Positions 35,581 to 45,856 are shown, counted from the stretch's first letter. The stretch: 64,000 nt of DNA from Larkinella terrae (GCF_009668025.1 NZ_WJXZ01000004.1:248001-312000); one strand, 5' to 3'. Made by a program: numbers and translations. Notes: generated by a model from the letters alone, not told the origin.

Positions 35581-36899
35581 TTGCCATTATTGGAGCGGGA
35601 ATCTCGGGTCTGACGCTGGCCTACGAACTCCAGCAACGTCAGGTGCCGTATCACTTATTCGACCGCAACAGCGAACCGGGTGGCGTCATGCTTTCCCGGC
35701 GCGAAGGAGAGTACCTGACCGAGCGCGGACCCAATTCGCTTTTGGGCGATGCGGAAATGCTGAACTGGCTCGATCAACTGGGTTTGACGCCGGAAATCAG
35801 CATGGCCCGGCCCGTCAGCAAGGCCCGCTATATTTATCGGAATGGGGCTTATCAGAAACTCCCAACCGGGCCGTTGTCATTGCTTTTTTCTTCCTATTTT
35901 AGCTGGGAAACCAAAAAAGCGTTTTGGCGGGAACGCTCCAACCGCACGGTTTCGCCCCCCGGCGAAACGCTGAGCGACTTTTTTCGCCGGCGGTTTTCGC
36001 AGGAAGTGGTCGAGTACGCGCTGGCGCCGTTTGTCGCGGGTACGTACGGCGGTGACCCCGACCGACTGCTGGTTTCGGAAACCTTTCCGATGCTGCTCGA
36101 TTACGAAAAGAAATACGGTTCGGTGCTGACCGGTTTTATGAAAAATGCGGGTTCGGCTGTTCGTCGGCAGTCGTTCAGTTTCCGTAACGGGCTGCAGACG
36201 TTGCCCATTGCGCTGGCTAATCGATTAAAAACCGCTCATTTCAACGATCCTGTAAACCGGCTCACCAAAACCGAAACCGGCTGGCTACTGGAAACGCCCA
36301 GCGGTTCGCATCCGGCTGATGCCGTGGTGCTGGCCTGCGATTCGGGCACTTCGGCGGGCTTGCTCGAACCGGTCTGGCCGGAAATAGCCGCACTGTTGCA
36401 ACAAATTGATTATCCGCCCATGACTGCCGTGCATACGGTTTATAAACGGGCTGACGTGGCGCACCCGCTCAACGGATTCGGCGGGCTGAATCCCCGCGTT
36501 GAAAACCGGTTTGTGGCCGGGCACATCTGGAGCAGTTCGGTTTTCGAAGGCCGTTGCCCGGCCGACGAAGTGCTGTTTACGAGTCTGGTAGGTGGTCGTC
36601 AAAGCGCTGAGAATGCCCGTCAGCCGGACGAAACCGTTCGGGAACGCGTGCATCAGGAACTGGTTCAGACGTTTGGGGTTCGGGCCAAAACGCCCGTTCG
36701 GCAGTGGCTCCAGCGCTGGGAGCGCGCCATTCCGCAGTACGACGCCCGGATGGTGCCGGTTCGGGAACAAATGCCGGGGCTGGAGCCGGATGGTCTGTTT
36801 GTGTGTGCCAACTGGTATCAGGGCGTTAGCCTGTCGGACTGCATCCGGAAAGCCAGCGAACTGGCCGCGCGGCTCTCGAAGCTGAAAATCGCTGAATAG
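35577..36899 (+). CDS. hemY: Protoporphyrinogen oxidase (HemY-type)
   Basis: An FAD enzyme of 440 residues that oxidises protoporphyrinogen (or coproporphyrinogen) in haem synthesis. The dinucleotide motif IIGAGISGLTLAYELQ is at the N-terminus, followed by GGVMLSRREGEYLTERGPNSLL, the family's second FAD contact. AGTYGGDPDRLLVSETFP near residue 155 and the C-terminal ANWYQGVSLSDCIRKA also match. Many Bacteroidota use this oxygen-dependent form. It overlaps the DUF4296 gene by 4 bases. Confidence 0.9.
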   Translation: MIAIIGAGISGLTLAYELQQRQVPYHLFDRNSEPGGVMLSRREGEYLTERGPNSLLGDAEMLNWLDQLGLTPEISMARPVSKARYIYRNGAYQKLPTGPLSLLFSSYFSWETKKAFWRERSNRTVSPPGETLSDFFRRRFSQEVVEYALAPFVAGTYGGDPDRLLVSETFPMLLDYEKKYGSVLTGFMKNAGSAVRRQSFSFRNGLQTLPIALANRLKTAHFNDPVNRLTKTETGWLLETPSGSHPADAVVLACDSGTSAGLLEPVWPEIAALLQQIDYPPMTAVHTVYKRADVAHPLNGFGGLNPRVENRFVAGHIWSSSVFEGRCPADEVLFTSLVGGRQSAENARQPDETVRERVHQELVQTFGVRAKTPVRQWLQRWERAIPQYDARMVPVREQMPGLEPDGLFVCANWYQGVSLSDCIRKASELAARLSKLKIAE

Positions 36900-36923
36900 T
36901 AGCGGGTTTTAACAAATTTTAAG

Positions 36924-36952
36924 ACCGGAATTACGTGAAACCGGTATTTTTT
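36924..36952 (+). terminator. Weak terminator after the oxidase gene
   Basis: Short arms ACCGG and CCGGT around a 12-base loop, followed by ATTTTTTTA. The stem is short but the T-tract and position 25 bases after the stop fit a terminator. Confidence 0.4.
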
Positions 36953-36993
36953 TATGTTATTGGTAAAAAGCGTACTCTAACCCGAATCAGACC

Positions 36994-37794
36994 TTGAAAG
37001 AATGTTTGGTGGTCATTCCGACCTATAACGAAATTGAAAACATTGAAGCCATCATTCGAAAAGTGTTGAGTTTACGGACACCTTTCGATGTGCTGATTGT
37101 CGACGACGGCTCACCGGATGGCACGGCCCGGCGGGTGAAAGAATTGCAGCAGGAATACGGGGCTGACGGATTGCCGTGGCGGCTTCACCTCATGGAGCGC
37201 AAAGGCAAGCTGGGCCTCGGCACGGCTTACATTGCCGGTTTTCAATGGGCGTTGGGTGAGGGATACCGGTACATCTGCGAAATGGACGCCGACTTTTCCC
37301 ACAATCCCGATGATCTGGTGCGGCTTTACGAAGCTTGTGCCAACGCGGACAACGATGTCGCCATTGGGTCGCGGTACATTACGGGCGTGAATGTGGTGAA
37401 CTGGCCGATGGGCCGGGTGCTGATGTCGTATTTCGCCGGGATTTACGTGCGGTTTATTACCGGCATGTCGGTGATGGACCCCACGGCGGGTTTTATCTGC
37501 TACAGCCGGGATGTCCTGAAAACCATCCTCCAGAATAATATTCGGTTTGTCGGCTACGCTTTCCAGATCGAAATGAAATTTCTGACCTGGAAATACGGCT
37601 ACCGCCTGACGGAAGTGCCGATTATTTTTACGGACCGGACCAAAGGCGTTTCCAAAATGTCGACCGGAATTTTTAAAGAAGCGGTTTTTGGCGTTCTCCA
37701 GATGAAAATCGGCAGCTTTTTCCGGCAATACATTCCCCCGCAGAAACAACCTGAACCGGTTCGGGCCAAACCGGAAACCTCAGAAGCGGTGTAG
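36994..37794 (+). CDS. Polyprenyl-phosphate mannose/glucose synthase-like GT2 glycosyltransferase
   Basis: A family 2 glycosyltransferase of 266 residues, similar to dolichol-phosphate mannosyltransferase. It starts LVVIPTYNEIENIEAII, has the nucleotide-sugar motif VDDGSPDGTA, the metal motif EMDADFSHNPDDL, and SRYITGV. GFICYSRDVL and FQIEMKFLTWKYGYRLTEVPIIFTDRTKGVSKM complete the DPM1 pattern. No membrane helices follow, so it resembles the short soluble DPM1 type. The start is TTG at 36994. It would make a lipid-linked sugar donor for surface glycosylation. The stop lies in a strong terminator. Confidence 0.88.
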   Translation: MKECLVVIPTYNEIENIEAIIRKVLSLRTPFDVLIVDDGSPDGTARRVKELQQEYGADGLPWRLHLMERKGKLGLGTAYIAGFQWALGEGYRYICEMDADFSHNPDDLVRLYEACANADNDVAIGSRYITGVNVVNWPMGRVLMSYFAGIYVRFITGMSVMDPTAGFICYSRDVLKTILQNNIRFVGYAFQIEMKFLTWKYGYRLTEVPIIFTDRTKGVSKMSTGIFKEAVFGVLQMKIGSFFRQYIPPQKQPEPVRAKPETSEAV

Positions 37795-37817
37795 GAAAGC
37801 CCTACACCGTTTTTTTT
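37787..37817 (+). terminator. Rho-independent terminator of the GT2 gene
   Basis: Perfect arms CGGTGTAGG and CCTACACCG with loop AAAGC, followed by eight T. The stop codon of the gene is inside the first arm. Confidence 0.9.
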
Positions 37818-38272
37818 CGCCCTGTCCGCAATTCGACTCTTTGAAAAATGAATCAACTGTTGCATTATTCAAAGGGAAGATAGACCATCTTTCGCTGCTT
37901 CCAAAAGCCTGATTTATTTCCCAAAAATGGCGTTTTCTTCGCCTTGCCTTCACTTTTCATTTGCCAGATTTCAGGTTGAAAACCGTATTTGATCGATAAG
38001 GTAAAAAATAAAATTGTACTATATAAAGAACTTTTGAATTTTTCAAATATTTCTCATTCTTGAGGAATCGGCTGGTCTAAAAATTAAATTACTCTTATTT
38101 TAAAATTAACAAAATATTATTTTGTGCGGATAAGTACAATTATAATTTAATATAGAATAGAAAATTGCACTGAAAATCAACAGCTTAAACGGGTAGAACT
38201 TTATATCATCTTTTTATAGTTACTTTGTTGAACAATAACAAAAGAGGTTTTTCACCGTAAACAAATAAAAAG
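37818..38272. other. AT-rich intergenic region
   Basis: No gene seen. It becomes strongly AT-rich from about 38020. A near-consensus -7 box TTACTTTG lies at 38220-38227, 46 bases before the next start, but no -33 TTG is at the right distance. Nothing else recognised. Confidence 0.5.
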
Positions 38273-38617
38273 ATGAACACCACACTCAAAGCTTCGTTAA
38301 TTGCCTTAGGAATGGCAATAGTTATGATTTTCGTTGTCGACGCAGTTACTCCGAAATCCCTGTTGAACTCTCTGGTAAACCACTCAGGGCCACAGGCGAA
38401 TGTAACGGTCGTTGTAAATAGAGTTGACGATCAGCCGATTACGGTTAAATTGTCAAAATTGAACGGCGAAGTAATTGCCAGTGAGCAATTGGGAGAAGGC
38501 AACACGATTCATTTCGGGTTGAAAGATGCCGAAAACGGAACGTACCGGGTTGAGGTTTCCAACGCAACCACGAAAAAAGTAAAAGAAGTCGTTCTTTCTG
38601 CTCAAAAGGCAGTTTAA
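38273..38617 (+). CDS. Small exported protein of unknown function
   Basis: A 114-residue protein with an N-terminal hydrophobic segment (LIALGMAIVMIFVVDAV). It is followed by a small beta-sandwich-like part (ANVTVVVNRVDDQPITVKLS, TIHFGLKDAENGTYRVEVSN, TKKVKEVVLS). The pattern recalls the T9SS sorting-tail fold, but the protein lacks a partner domain. It stands alone between an AT-rich leader and a strong terminator, suggesting a well-expressed monocistronic gene. Function not known. Confidence 0.7.
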   Translation: MNTTLKASLIALGMAIVMIFVVDAVTPKSLLNSLVNHSGPQANVTVVVNRVDDQPITVKLSKLNGEVIASEQLGEGNTIHFGLKDAENGTYRVEVSNATTKKVKEVVLSAQKAV

Positions 38618-38622
38618 TACTA

Positions 38623-38697
38623 AACGGATTAAAAATCCGTTCTGCTTACATGCTAAGCCCAACAGTTTTAATAACTTGTTGGGCTTAGCATTTTTTT
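38623..38697 (+). terminator. Double hairpin terminator abutting the S8 protease start
   Basis: Hairpin one: AACGGATT and AATCCGTT with 3-base loop (38623-38641). Hairpin two: 15-base perfect arms starting ATGCTAAGCCC (38650-38664 and 38677-38691), then seven T up to 38697. The next base is the ATG of the protease gene. Confidence 0.9.
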
Positions 38698-41600
38698 ATG
38701 TCTTTACTTTTCCGATACCTGTGCATTGGCCTGTTGGTGGGCGTGGCATTGGGAGCCAATGCGCAAAAACCGCTGTATAACCTGCAGCAGCGAACGACGC
38801 TCAACCGCCTGAGCCAGAGTTTGCAGCAAAACCGCCAGTCGTCGTATCTGCGGGCTGTCGAAATTGCCCGAAACCGCCGGATTCCGCTGCGTCAGGAACG
38901 CTCCGATGGAACCGTTCTGATTCTGAGCGACATCGACGAACGCGGCAATCTGCTGTTTAACGCCACGACCAGTGCGACCCGCGCCGGAAATACCACCCGC
39001 ACCTCCGCCCTCTATTCGGGCGGAACACTCGGTTTGTCGCTGTCGGGAAACAGTGCCAGCGTGCGCGACAAGCTGGGCATCTGGGACGGCGGTAAAGTCC
39101 GCTCGACCCACGTAGAACTGACCGGCCGGGTCACGCAACAGGATAGCGTCAAAACCATTGTAAACCACCCCACCCACGTCGCCGGAATTATGATTGGGCA
39201 GGGGGTGAACGAGCGAACGCGGGGCATGGCGTTTGGCGCAAACCTGAAAGCGTATGATTTCGACAACGATAATGCCGAAATCGCTGCGGCTGCGACGGAC
39301 TTGCTGCTTTCCAATCACTCCTACAACTTTATAGCGGGCTGGAGTTTCAACGCCGACCGGGCGGGCGACCTCAAATGGGAATGGTGGGGTGATACAACCA
39401 TCAGTGTTACAGAAGATTATAAATTTGGTATCTACAATGCCGGGGCGCGTAATTTGGACCGGATCGCCGTGGCGGCTCCTTATTACCTGATGGTGAAATC
39501 CGCCGGAAACACGCATGGTCTGAACGGCCCGGGCGCGGGGATTGCCTACTGGATTGGCAGTAGCAATACCATGAGCAAAACCGCCCGCAACAACCAGAAC
39601 GGCTACGATCAGATTTCGACGGATTGCAACGCCAAGAATATCCTGTCGGTGGGCGCCGTCAGCAGCATTTCGACCGATTACGCGCAGCCTTCGGATGTCC
39701 GTCTGGCCAGTTTCAGTTCGTGGGGACCAACCGACGACGGGCGCATCAAACCGGATCTGGTGGGCGTCGGCGTCAGCGTTTTGTCGGCCGGATCAGCCAA
39801 TGACAACGCTTATTCGACGCTTTCCGGCACGTCGATGGCGGCTCCGAACGTGTCGGGTTCGCTGCTGTTGTTGCAGGAATATTACGCCCAGTTGCACAAC
39901 GGCCAACTCATGCGCGCATCGACCCTGAAAGGGCTGGCGCTGCACACTACCGATGAAGCCGGAGACGCTCCCGGACCCGATTACCGGTTTGGCTGGGGTT
40001 TGCTCAATGTGGAAAAAGCCGCCCGGGTGATCGGGAATACCGACAAAAGTCACGTGCTGGAAGAACGAACCCTGAATCAGGGCGAAAAGCAAACCGTGCA
40101 GCTGGTGGCATCGGGGCGCGGGCCGCTGGTCGTAACCATTTGCTGGACCGATCCGGAAGCGGCTGCGTTGACCTCATCGGTGGCCAATTTGAATAACCGC
40201 AGTCCCCGCCTGGTCAACGATCTGGATATTCGGGTGACCGACGGCGCGCAAACCCGGCAACCGTGGGTGCTCGATCCCGCCAATCCGGCCAACGCGGCCA
40301 CGCGGGGCGATAATATTCGGGACAATGTCGAACAGATTCTGATTGCCGACGCCATTCCGGGGAAAACGTATACCCTGACCATTTCGCACAAAAACACGCT
40401 GCTGAACGGCAAACAGGATTTTGCGCTGATCGTCAGCGGAACCGGTGGAACCGCTTATTGCATCTCGGCTGCTACGTCGACGGGCACGGCCAACATCGAC
40501 CGCGTACGGTTTGGCACCATCGATCAGGCCGGAAACAGCGGTTGCCAGACCTATACCGACTTCACCAACGTAACGGCTTCCGTTTCGATCGGACAAAAAC
40601 TGCCGCTGGACATTACCATCGGTTCCTGCGGAGAAAACCGCCCGACGATCACTAAAGTCTTCATTGACTGGAACCTGGACGGCGACTTCGACGATACGGA
40701 CGAGCTGGTGGCTACTTCAGCGGTTTTGACTACTTCAGGAACGTTCTCCACGACAGTAACGACGCCGGGCGGTTTGACTGATGGGCAGTTTACCCGCCTG
40801 CGGATTGTGACGGTGGCGACGGCCGACGCCGGGGCGGTACAGGCTTGCGGAGCCTACGCGAATGGCGAAACGCAGGATTATCAAGTGCGGTTTGTTCGTC
40901 CGCAAAACGATGTCGGCATAAGTGCCCTGCTGTCGCCCCAGAACGGTTTTTGTAACCAGACCGACATTCAGGTGGCGGTGAGCATTCGCAATTATGGTTC
41001 AACTGAGCAGCGAAACATTCCGGTTTCCGTCCAGATTCTGGCTCCTTTCGGCACCACCGTTGCCAATTTGCGCGACACGTTGAAAGTGGCGCTGGGGCCT
41101 TCGCAGGAAGCCCAGCTGATTCTGCGTGGTCAGGCCGAATTCAAAACCGCAACCGCCTACCGCTTCACCATTCAGTCGCGTTTGGCCGCCGATCAGAATA
41201 CGGCAAACGATGAGCTGATAAAAATTCTGACCACGTCGGCGGCCATTAGCGATCAGGGGAGTTTTTCGGTTTCTGCCTGCGACAACAGCGCCGTTTCGCT
41301 GCGCAATACCGGCAGCGGCACGGCTTTCTGGTACGATGCCCCGACGGGCGGCAATCTGATTGGGGCCGGAAATCAGGCGACGGCGCTCAGCGTACCGGCC
41401 AGCGGGATTTATTACGCAGCTTTGAACCAGTTTTCGGGCGTCGTTGGCCCGGCGACCAAACAGGCGTTCGGCGGTGGAACGTATTCCGGCAACTTTGGTC
41501 CGCAACCGATTCTGGCAACGCAGGTTCCGATTGTGCTGGAAAGTGCCCGGCTGTACATCGGCAGCGCGGGCCGGATTACCTTTACGGTTCAAAAACCGGA

Positions 41601-42708
41601 TGGTGCGCCCATTTCCAGCGTTACACTCGATGTGACGCCGACGCGCAGTGCCAACACGCCCATCGGAACACCGCCAGCAGGCCAGCAATCAGACGATCCA
41701 ACCGATCCAGGTGCTGAATACCTACTGAATTTAGCGATCCCCGAACCGGGCGTTTACACAATTGCCATTGCTTACGAAGATGGAGCGTCCATTTTTCGAA
41801 GCAATCTGGGCGTAACCGGTTTTCCGTTCCAGATTCCCGGCGTGGTGAGCCTGAAGGGATCGCTGTTCAATAATGACACCCTGACGACGGCCTATTATTA
41901 TCTTTACGATCTGCGGGTCAAAGCCACCGGTTGCCCGTCGTCGGCGCGGGTGGCCGTGACGCCAAAACCGGGTGCTGCGGTGGTAGCCGTGGTAACGCCC
42001 GACGGATCGCCGGATATTTGCCGGGGTACTTCGGTGGTGTTGCGGGCGAAAGACGTGGTCGGGTATTCGTACCAGTGGTTTTTAAATGGGCAGGCGGTTT
42101 CGGGTGCAACTTCGGCCAGTCTGGCGGTAGCAAACGCGGGTTCGTACAGCGTTCGGGCGTCGGGCGAATGTCCGCCAGCGACTTCGGCGGCTGTGGTAGT
42201 GACCGTCAAAGACCCACAGCCGCCAACGATTACCCGCGATGGCTATAAGCTGACATCGAACGCAGCCACCGGCAACCAGTGGTTTCTGAACGGCGTTCCG
42301 ATTCCCGGCGCAACCCAGCAGTCGTATACCGCCCAGCAATCCGGCAAGTATTCAGTCCGCGCCAACGCTAATGGCTGCGCCGAACTGCTCTCGCAGGAAA
42401 TTACGCTGGACGTGATTACGGCGGTTAACCCGCCCGTTCTGTCGGATGCGGGACTCCGGATTTTTCCGAACCCGGCGGCTAAACAGGTGATGGTGGCGTT
42501 TGTGCCCCCAACCGTCAAAAGCCGGACCTACCGGTTTACGCTGGTGGATGTGCGCGGGATTGCGTTGCGGTCGGCGGTTTTGAGCCGGACCGCGACCGAT
42601 TATTCCGGCATCATCGACGTGTCGACCTTGCCCGCTGGTTTGTTTTTTGTGTTGATTCAGGACGAAGAAGGCCAGACGGTGCAACGGAGTAAGGTTATTA
42701 AGCAATAA
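38698..42708 (+). CDS. Type IX secreted subtilisin-like S8 protease with GEVED domain
   Basis: A 1336-residue secreted serine protease. Signal peptide to GANAQ. The catalytic triad is Asp130 (IWDGG), His160 (HPTHVAGI) and Ser379 (GTSMAAPNVSG). A beta-rich domain with LVNDLDIRV follows the catalytic domain. Further on are a GEVED domain (FIDWNLDGDFDDTDELV, about 595-735), a CARDB-like part (VGISALLSPQNGFC), two Ig-like repeats (YQWFLNGQAVSGATS and NQWFLNGVPIPGATQ) and a C-terminal sorting tail (GLRIFPNPAAKQVMVAF). It probably acts outside the cell or on its surface. No RBS space exists: the ATG follows a terminator T-tract directly. The kinase gene starts 5 bases after the stop. Confidence 0.9.
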   Translation: MSLLFRYLCIGLLVGVALGANAQKPLYNLQQRTTLNRLSQSLQQNRQSSYLRAVEIARNRRIPLRQERSDGTVLILSDIDERGNLLFNATTSATRAGNTTRTSALYSGGTLGLSLSGNSASVRDKLGIWDGGKVRSTHVELTGRVTQQDSVKTIVNHPTHVAGIMIGQGVNERTRGMAFGANLKAYDFDNDNAEIAAAATDLLLSNHSYNFIAGWSFNADRAGDLKWEWWGDTTISVTEDYKFGIYNAGARNLDRIAVAAPYYLMVKSAGNTHGLNGPGAGIAYWIGSSNTMSKTARNNQNGYDQISTDCNAKNILSVGAVSSISTDYAQPSDVRLASFSSWGPTDDGRIKPDLVGVGVSVLSAGSANDNAYSTLSGTSMAAPNVSGSLLLLQEYYAQLHNGQLMRASTLKGLALHTTDEAGDAPGPDYRFGWGLLNVEKAARVIGNTDKSHVLEERTLNQGEKQTVQLVASGRGPLVVTICWTDPEAAALTSSVANLNNRSPRLVNDLDIRVTDGAQTRQPWVLDPANPANAATRGDNIRDNVEQILIADAIPGKTYTLTISHKNTLLNGKQDFALIVSGTGGTAYCISAATSTGTANIDRVRFGTIDQAGNSGCQTYTDFTNVTASVSIGQKLPLDITIGSCGENRPTITKVFIDWNLDGDFDDTDELVATSAVLTTSGTFSTTVTTPGGLTDGQFTRLRIVTVATADAGAVQACGAYANGETQDYQVRFVRPQNDVGISALLSPQNGFCNQTDIQVAVSIRNYGSTEQRNIPVSVQILAPFGTTVANLRDTLKVALGPSQEAQLILRGQAEFKTATAYRFTIQSRLAADQNTANDELIKILTTSAAISDQGSFSVSACDNSAVSLRNTGSGTAFWYDAPTGGNLIGAGNQATALSVPASGIYYAALNQFSGVVGPATKQAFGGGTYSGNFGPQPILATQVPIVLESARLYIGSAGRITFTVQKPDGAPISSVTLDVTPTRSANTPIGTPPAGQQSDDPTDPGAEYLLNLAIPEPGVYTIAIAYEDGASIFRSNLGVTGFPFQIPGVVSLKGSLFNNDTLTTAYYYLYDLRVKATGCPSSARVAVTPKPGAAVVAVVTPDGSPDICRGTSVVLRAKDVVGYSYQWFLNGQAVSGATSASLAVANAGSYSVRASGECPPATSAAVVVTVKDPQPPTITRDGYKLTSNAATGNQWFLNGVPIPGATQQSYTAQQSGKYSVRANANGCAELLSQEITLDVITAVNPPVLSDAGLRIFPNPAAKQVMVAFVPPTVKSRTYRFTLVDVRGIALRSAVLSRTATDYSGIIDVSTLPAGLFFVLIQDEEGQTVQRSKVIKQ

Positions 42709-42713
42709 ATTCC

Positions 42714-45700
42714 ATGAAAACCCGGACTACCTTTCGTCTGCTGGTTTGCGTCTGCCAGTTCGTTGTTGCGGGGCTTGGGCTGAGTCGCGGTTGGGGGCAG
42801 CTTCCTTCCCATCAGGGATCGGGGCGGTTTTCCCATCTTTCGGCCGAACATGGGCTTTCCCAGAACTCCGTGCTGTGCATCTGGCAGGACCGGGACGGTT
42901 TTCTGTGGCTGGGTACGCGCGACGGCCTGAACAAGTACGACGGTTATTCCTTTACGGTTTATAAACCCGATCCGGCCGACCCGGCGCATACGTTTGGGCA
43001 CAACGTAATCACGGCCATCTGCGAAGACCGGGCGGGCCGGATGTGGGTAACGACGCTGGGTGGAGGGCTTCACCGGTTCGATCGGCAGAGCGGAAAAGCC
43101 CAGGCTTTCCGGATCGATCCCGCCCGGATTTCGCTCCGCAACGTGATGTATTCGGTCATCGAAGACCGGGAAGGAATGCTTTGGATTGCTTCGCGGGAAG
43201 GACTCAACCGGTTTGATCCGAAAACCAATACCTTTCAGACGTTCAATCCACCCAGCCCGACCGGGCCCGACATTTATGCGGTTCAGGAAGATCGCGAAGG
43301 AAAGCTCTGGGTTGGAACGCGGGAAGGCTTATTCCAGTTTGACCGCCGGACAATGGCCTACACCCGGACTGAATTACCGCTCGAAGCCACGGACACGACG
43401 ACTTCCATTTCAACCCTGGTGGCGGATCCGGCCGGAACGCTCTGGATTCAGTCCGAAAGTGGGAAGCTGTACCAGATGAAACCGGGTACCGCTCCCCTCA
43501 GTTACAATACCTTCAAAACCGTTCGGCACGATAACCGCTCGCTGTCCCTGAGCGGAGCCTTGTTCACCGACCGGTCCGGGAATGTCTGGATTGCTCCGCC
43601 CGGTCAGGGAGGCTTGTTCCGGCTGGAACTGGCTACCGGTCAATGGGTTCGCTTTCACGCCAATCAATGGCAATCGGGGAGTCTGAGCAGCAACATGATT
43701 TATTCGATTTTTCAGGATCGGGAAGCGAACATCTGGGTCGGAACGGACAACGGCCTGGATAAACTGAGCCCGGTGCCGGAGAAGTTTCAAACGTTTCAGG
43801 TGGTTTCGAACAACGGCGCGACGCGTTTACCGGAAAACAGCATTCGGGCGCTGTATCAGGACCACGCGGGAATTATTTGGCTGTCCAATGAGTCGGACGG
43901 GCTCTATTCGTACGAGCTTCGGACGGGCGTTTACCGGTATTTTCCGGCGGATGCGGCCCAATCCGGCCAGCTCGCCAGCAAGGATGTCAACGCCATCTGG
44001 GAAGACCACTCCGGTCAGTTGTGGATCGGTGCTGGAAGCTATTTGCACAGTTACGATCGGAAAACCGGTCGTTTTACCCGGTTTTTCAGCGAAGTGGGTG
44101 TCCGGAGCATTCGGGAGGCCGCGGACGGAACGCTGTGGATTGGCGGCCGGGGGCTGGCCCGTTTTGATCCGCGAACCCGGCAGTTTGTCTACTTCCGGCA
44201 TGACCCGAAAAATCCGGCGAGCCTGAGCGATGAAGGGCTGATTGTGGCCCTGCCCACCCGCGACGGAACCGTTTGGGCCGCTTCGAGTCGCAAAGGACTT
44301 AGCCGGCTTGAGGTCGGTACGGGGCGTTTCAGGCATTATCAGCCCGATTTGCAACACCCACAGCACCATTTAAACGACAAAGACATCCGGTGTCTGTACG
44401 AAGACATCCGGGGCCGGTTGTGGATCGGAACCAACCAGGGCGGTTTAAACCGCTACGATTCGAAAACCGATACATTTACGGCTTTCACCACGCACAACGG
44501 CTTGCCGAGCAATCACGTTGTTGGTATTCTGGAAGACAACGAAGGCAATTTGTGGCTGGCTACCAACCACGGCGTCTGCCGGTTCAACCCCAATTCGTAC
44601 GCGTGCCGGAATTACGACAAAAGTGACGGACTGCAGGCCAACGAATTCTTTGAAGCCTACGCCCGTGGGCCGGAAGGCGACCTGCTATTTGGGGGAGCCA
44701 ACGGCTTCAGCCTGTTTTCGCCCCACACGATCCGCACCAATTCGCGGATTCCACCCGTGCACATTACCAACGTCCAGATCGGAAAGAAAAACACTGCGCT
44801 GCCCGAAAAACCGCTGACCTTATTGTACAAAGACAACGACCTCTCGTTCGATTTTGTCGCTCTGAATTTCATCCAGTCCGAGAAAAACCAATATGCTTAC
44901 CAGCTAATCGGCGTCGACAAGGACTGGGTTTACTGCGGCACCCGGCGGTTTGTGAGCTACACCAATCTGCCGCCAGGTGAGTATCAATTCCGCGTCAAAG
45001 CCTCCAACAACGACGGGGTCTGGAACGAGAAAGGAACGTCCCTGAAAATCACCATTCAACCGCCGTTCTGGCGAACGGGCTGGTTCATTACCCTGAGCGC
45101 CATTGCCCTTCTGGGGCTGATTTACGTAGGATTTCGGTACCGAATCCGGCAGATTGAACGGAAAGAACGGCAAAAAACCGCGATCAATAAAAAGCTGGCT
45201 GAAATGGAAATGCAGGCGCTGCGCGCGCAGATGAATCCGCATTTTATTTTCAACAGCCTGAACTCGATCAACCGGTTTATCATGAAAAACGAATCGGAAG
45301 CCGCTTCGGATTATTTGTCGAAATTTTCGAAATTAATCCGGCTGATTCTGCAACATGCCACGGCCCCGACAGTTAGTTTAGAAAGCGAACTGGAAGCCCT
45401 TTCGTTGTACGTAAAGCTGGAATCGGTGCGGTTTGACGGGCAGTTTACGTTTACCATTCAGGTGGACGAGCAGATCGAACCGGCGTATACCATTATTCCG
45501 CCGATGATTATTCAGCCCTACGTAGAAAACGCGATCTGGCATGGTTTGATGCAAAAAGATCTGGGCGGGCACCTGACCATCGACGTTCGGAAGCAGGATA
45601 AACTGCTGATTTGCACCATTGAAGACAATGGCGTGGGCCGCCAGAAAGCCGCTGAGCTGAAAAGTAAATCGGCGACGCACGCCAAATCGATGGGGATGCA

Positions 45701-45842
45701 GATTACCGCCGACCGCCTGAAGCTGAGCCAGACGCTGTACGGCCAGCAGCCGACGGTGGTGATCCACGATCTGGTGGACGCGCTGGGTGAACCGGCCGGA
45801 ACCCGCGTGGTGCTGAAGATTCCGCTGGCGCATTCCAGCTAA
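42714..45842 (+). CDS. Propeller-sensor histidine kinase (Y_Y_Y, LytS-type)
   Basis: A 1042-residue sensor kinase. After a signal peptide come about 14 two-component-regulator propeller repeats (LSQNSVLCIWQDRDGFLWLG is the first), forming two beta-propellers over residues 35-690. A Y_Y_Y domain (about 705-785, NLPPGEYQFRVKASNNDGVW) and one membrane helix (WFITLSAIALLGLIYVGF) follow. The cytoplasmic part is a His_kinase domain with phospho-acceptor His843 in MNPHFIFNSLNSI and an ATPase domain (IIPPMIIQPYVENAIWHG; IEDNGVGR). Unlike hybrid polysaccharide sensors it lacks receiver and AraC domains; its regulator is the next gene. It starts 5 bases after the secreted protease. Confidence 0.93.
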   Translation: MKTRTTFRLLVCVCQFVVAGLGLSRGWGQLPSHQGSGRFSHLSAEHGLSQNSVLCIWQDRDGFLWLGTRDGLNKYDGYSFTVYKPDPADPAHTFGHNVITAICEDRAGRMWVTTLGGGLHRFDRQSGKAQAFRIDPARISLRNVMYSVIEDREGMLWIASREGLNRFDPKTNTFQTFNPPSPTGPDIYAVQEDREGKLWVGTREGLFQFDRRTMAYTRTELPLEATDTTTSISTLVADPAGTLWIQSESGKLYQMKPGTAPLSYNTFKTVRHDNRSLSLSGALFTDRSGNVWIAPPGQGGLFRLELATGQWVRFHANQWQSGSLSSNMIYSIFQDREANIWVGTDNGLDKLSPVPEKFQTFQVVSNNGATRLPENSIRALYQDHAGIIWLSNESDGLYSYELRTGVYRYFPADAAQSGQLASKDVNAIWEDHSGQLWIGAGSYLHSYDRKTGRFTRFFSEVGVRSIREAADGTLWIGGRGLARFDPRTRQFVYFRHDPKNPASLSDEGLIVALPTRDGTVWAASSRKGLSRLEVGTGRFRHYQPDLQHPQHHLNDKDIRCLYEDIRGRLWIGTNQGGLNRYDSKTDTFTAFTTHNGLPSNHVVGILEDNEGNLWLATNHGVCRFNPNSYACRNYDKSDGLQANEFFEAYARGPEGDLLFGGANGFSLFSPHTIRTNSRIPPVHITNVQIGKKNTALPEKPLTLLYKDNDLSFDFVALNFIQSEKNQYAYQLIGVDKDWVYCGTRRFVSYTNLPPGEYQFRVKASNNDGVWNEKGTSLKITIQPPFWRTGWFITLSAIALLGLIYVGFRYRIRQIERKERQKTAINKKLAEMEMQALRAQMNPHFIFNSLNSINRFIMKNESEAASDYLSKFSKLIRLILQHATAPTVSLESELEALSLYVKLESVRFDGQFTFTIQVDEQIEPAYTIIPPMIIQPYVENAIWHGLMQKDLGGHLTIDVRKQDKLLICTIEDNGVGRQKAAELKSKSATHAKSMGMQITADRLKLSQTLYGQQPTVVIHDLVDALGEPAGTRVVLKIPLAHSS

Positions 45843-45856
45843 TGAACTGAATTTCT

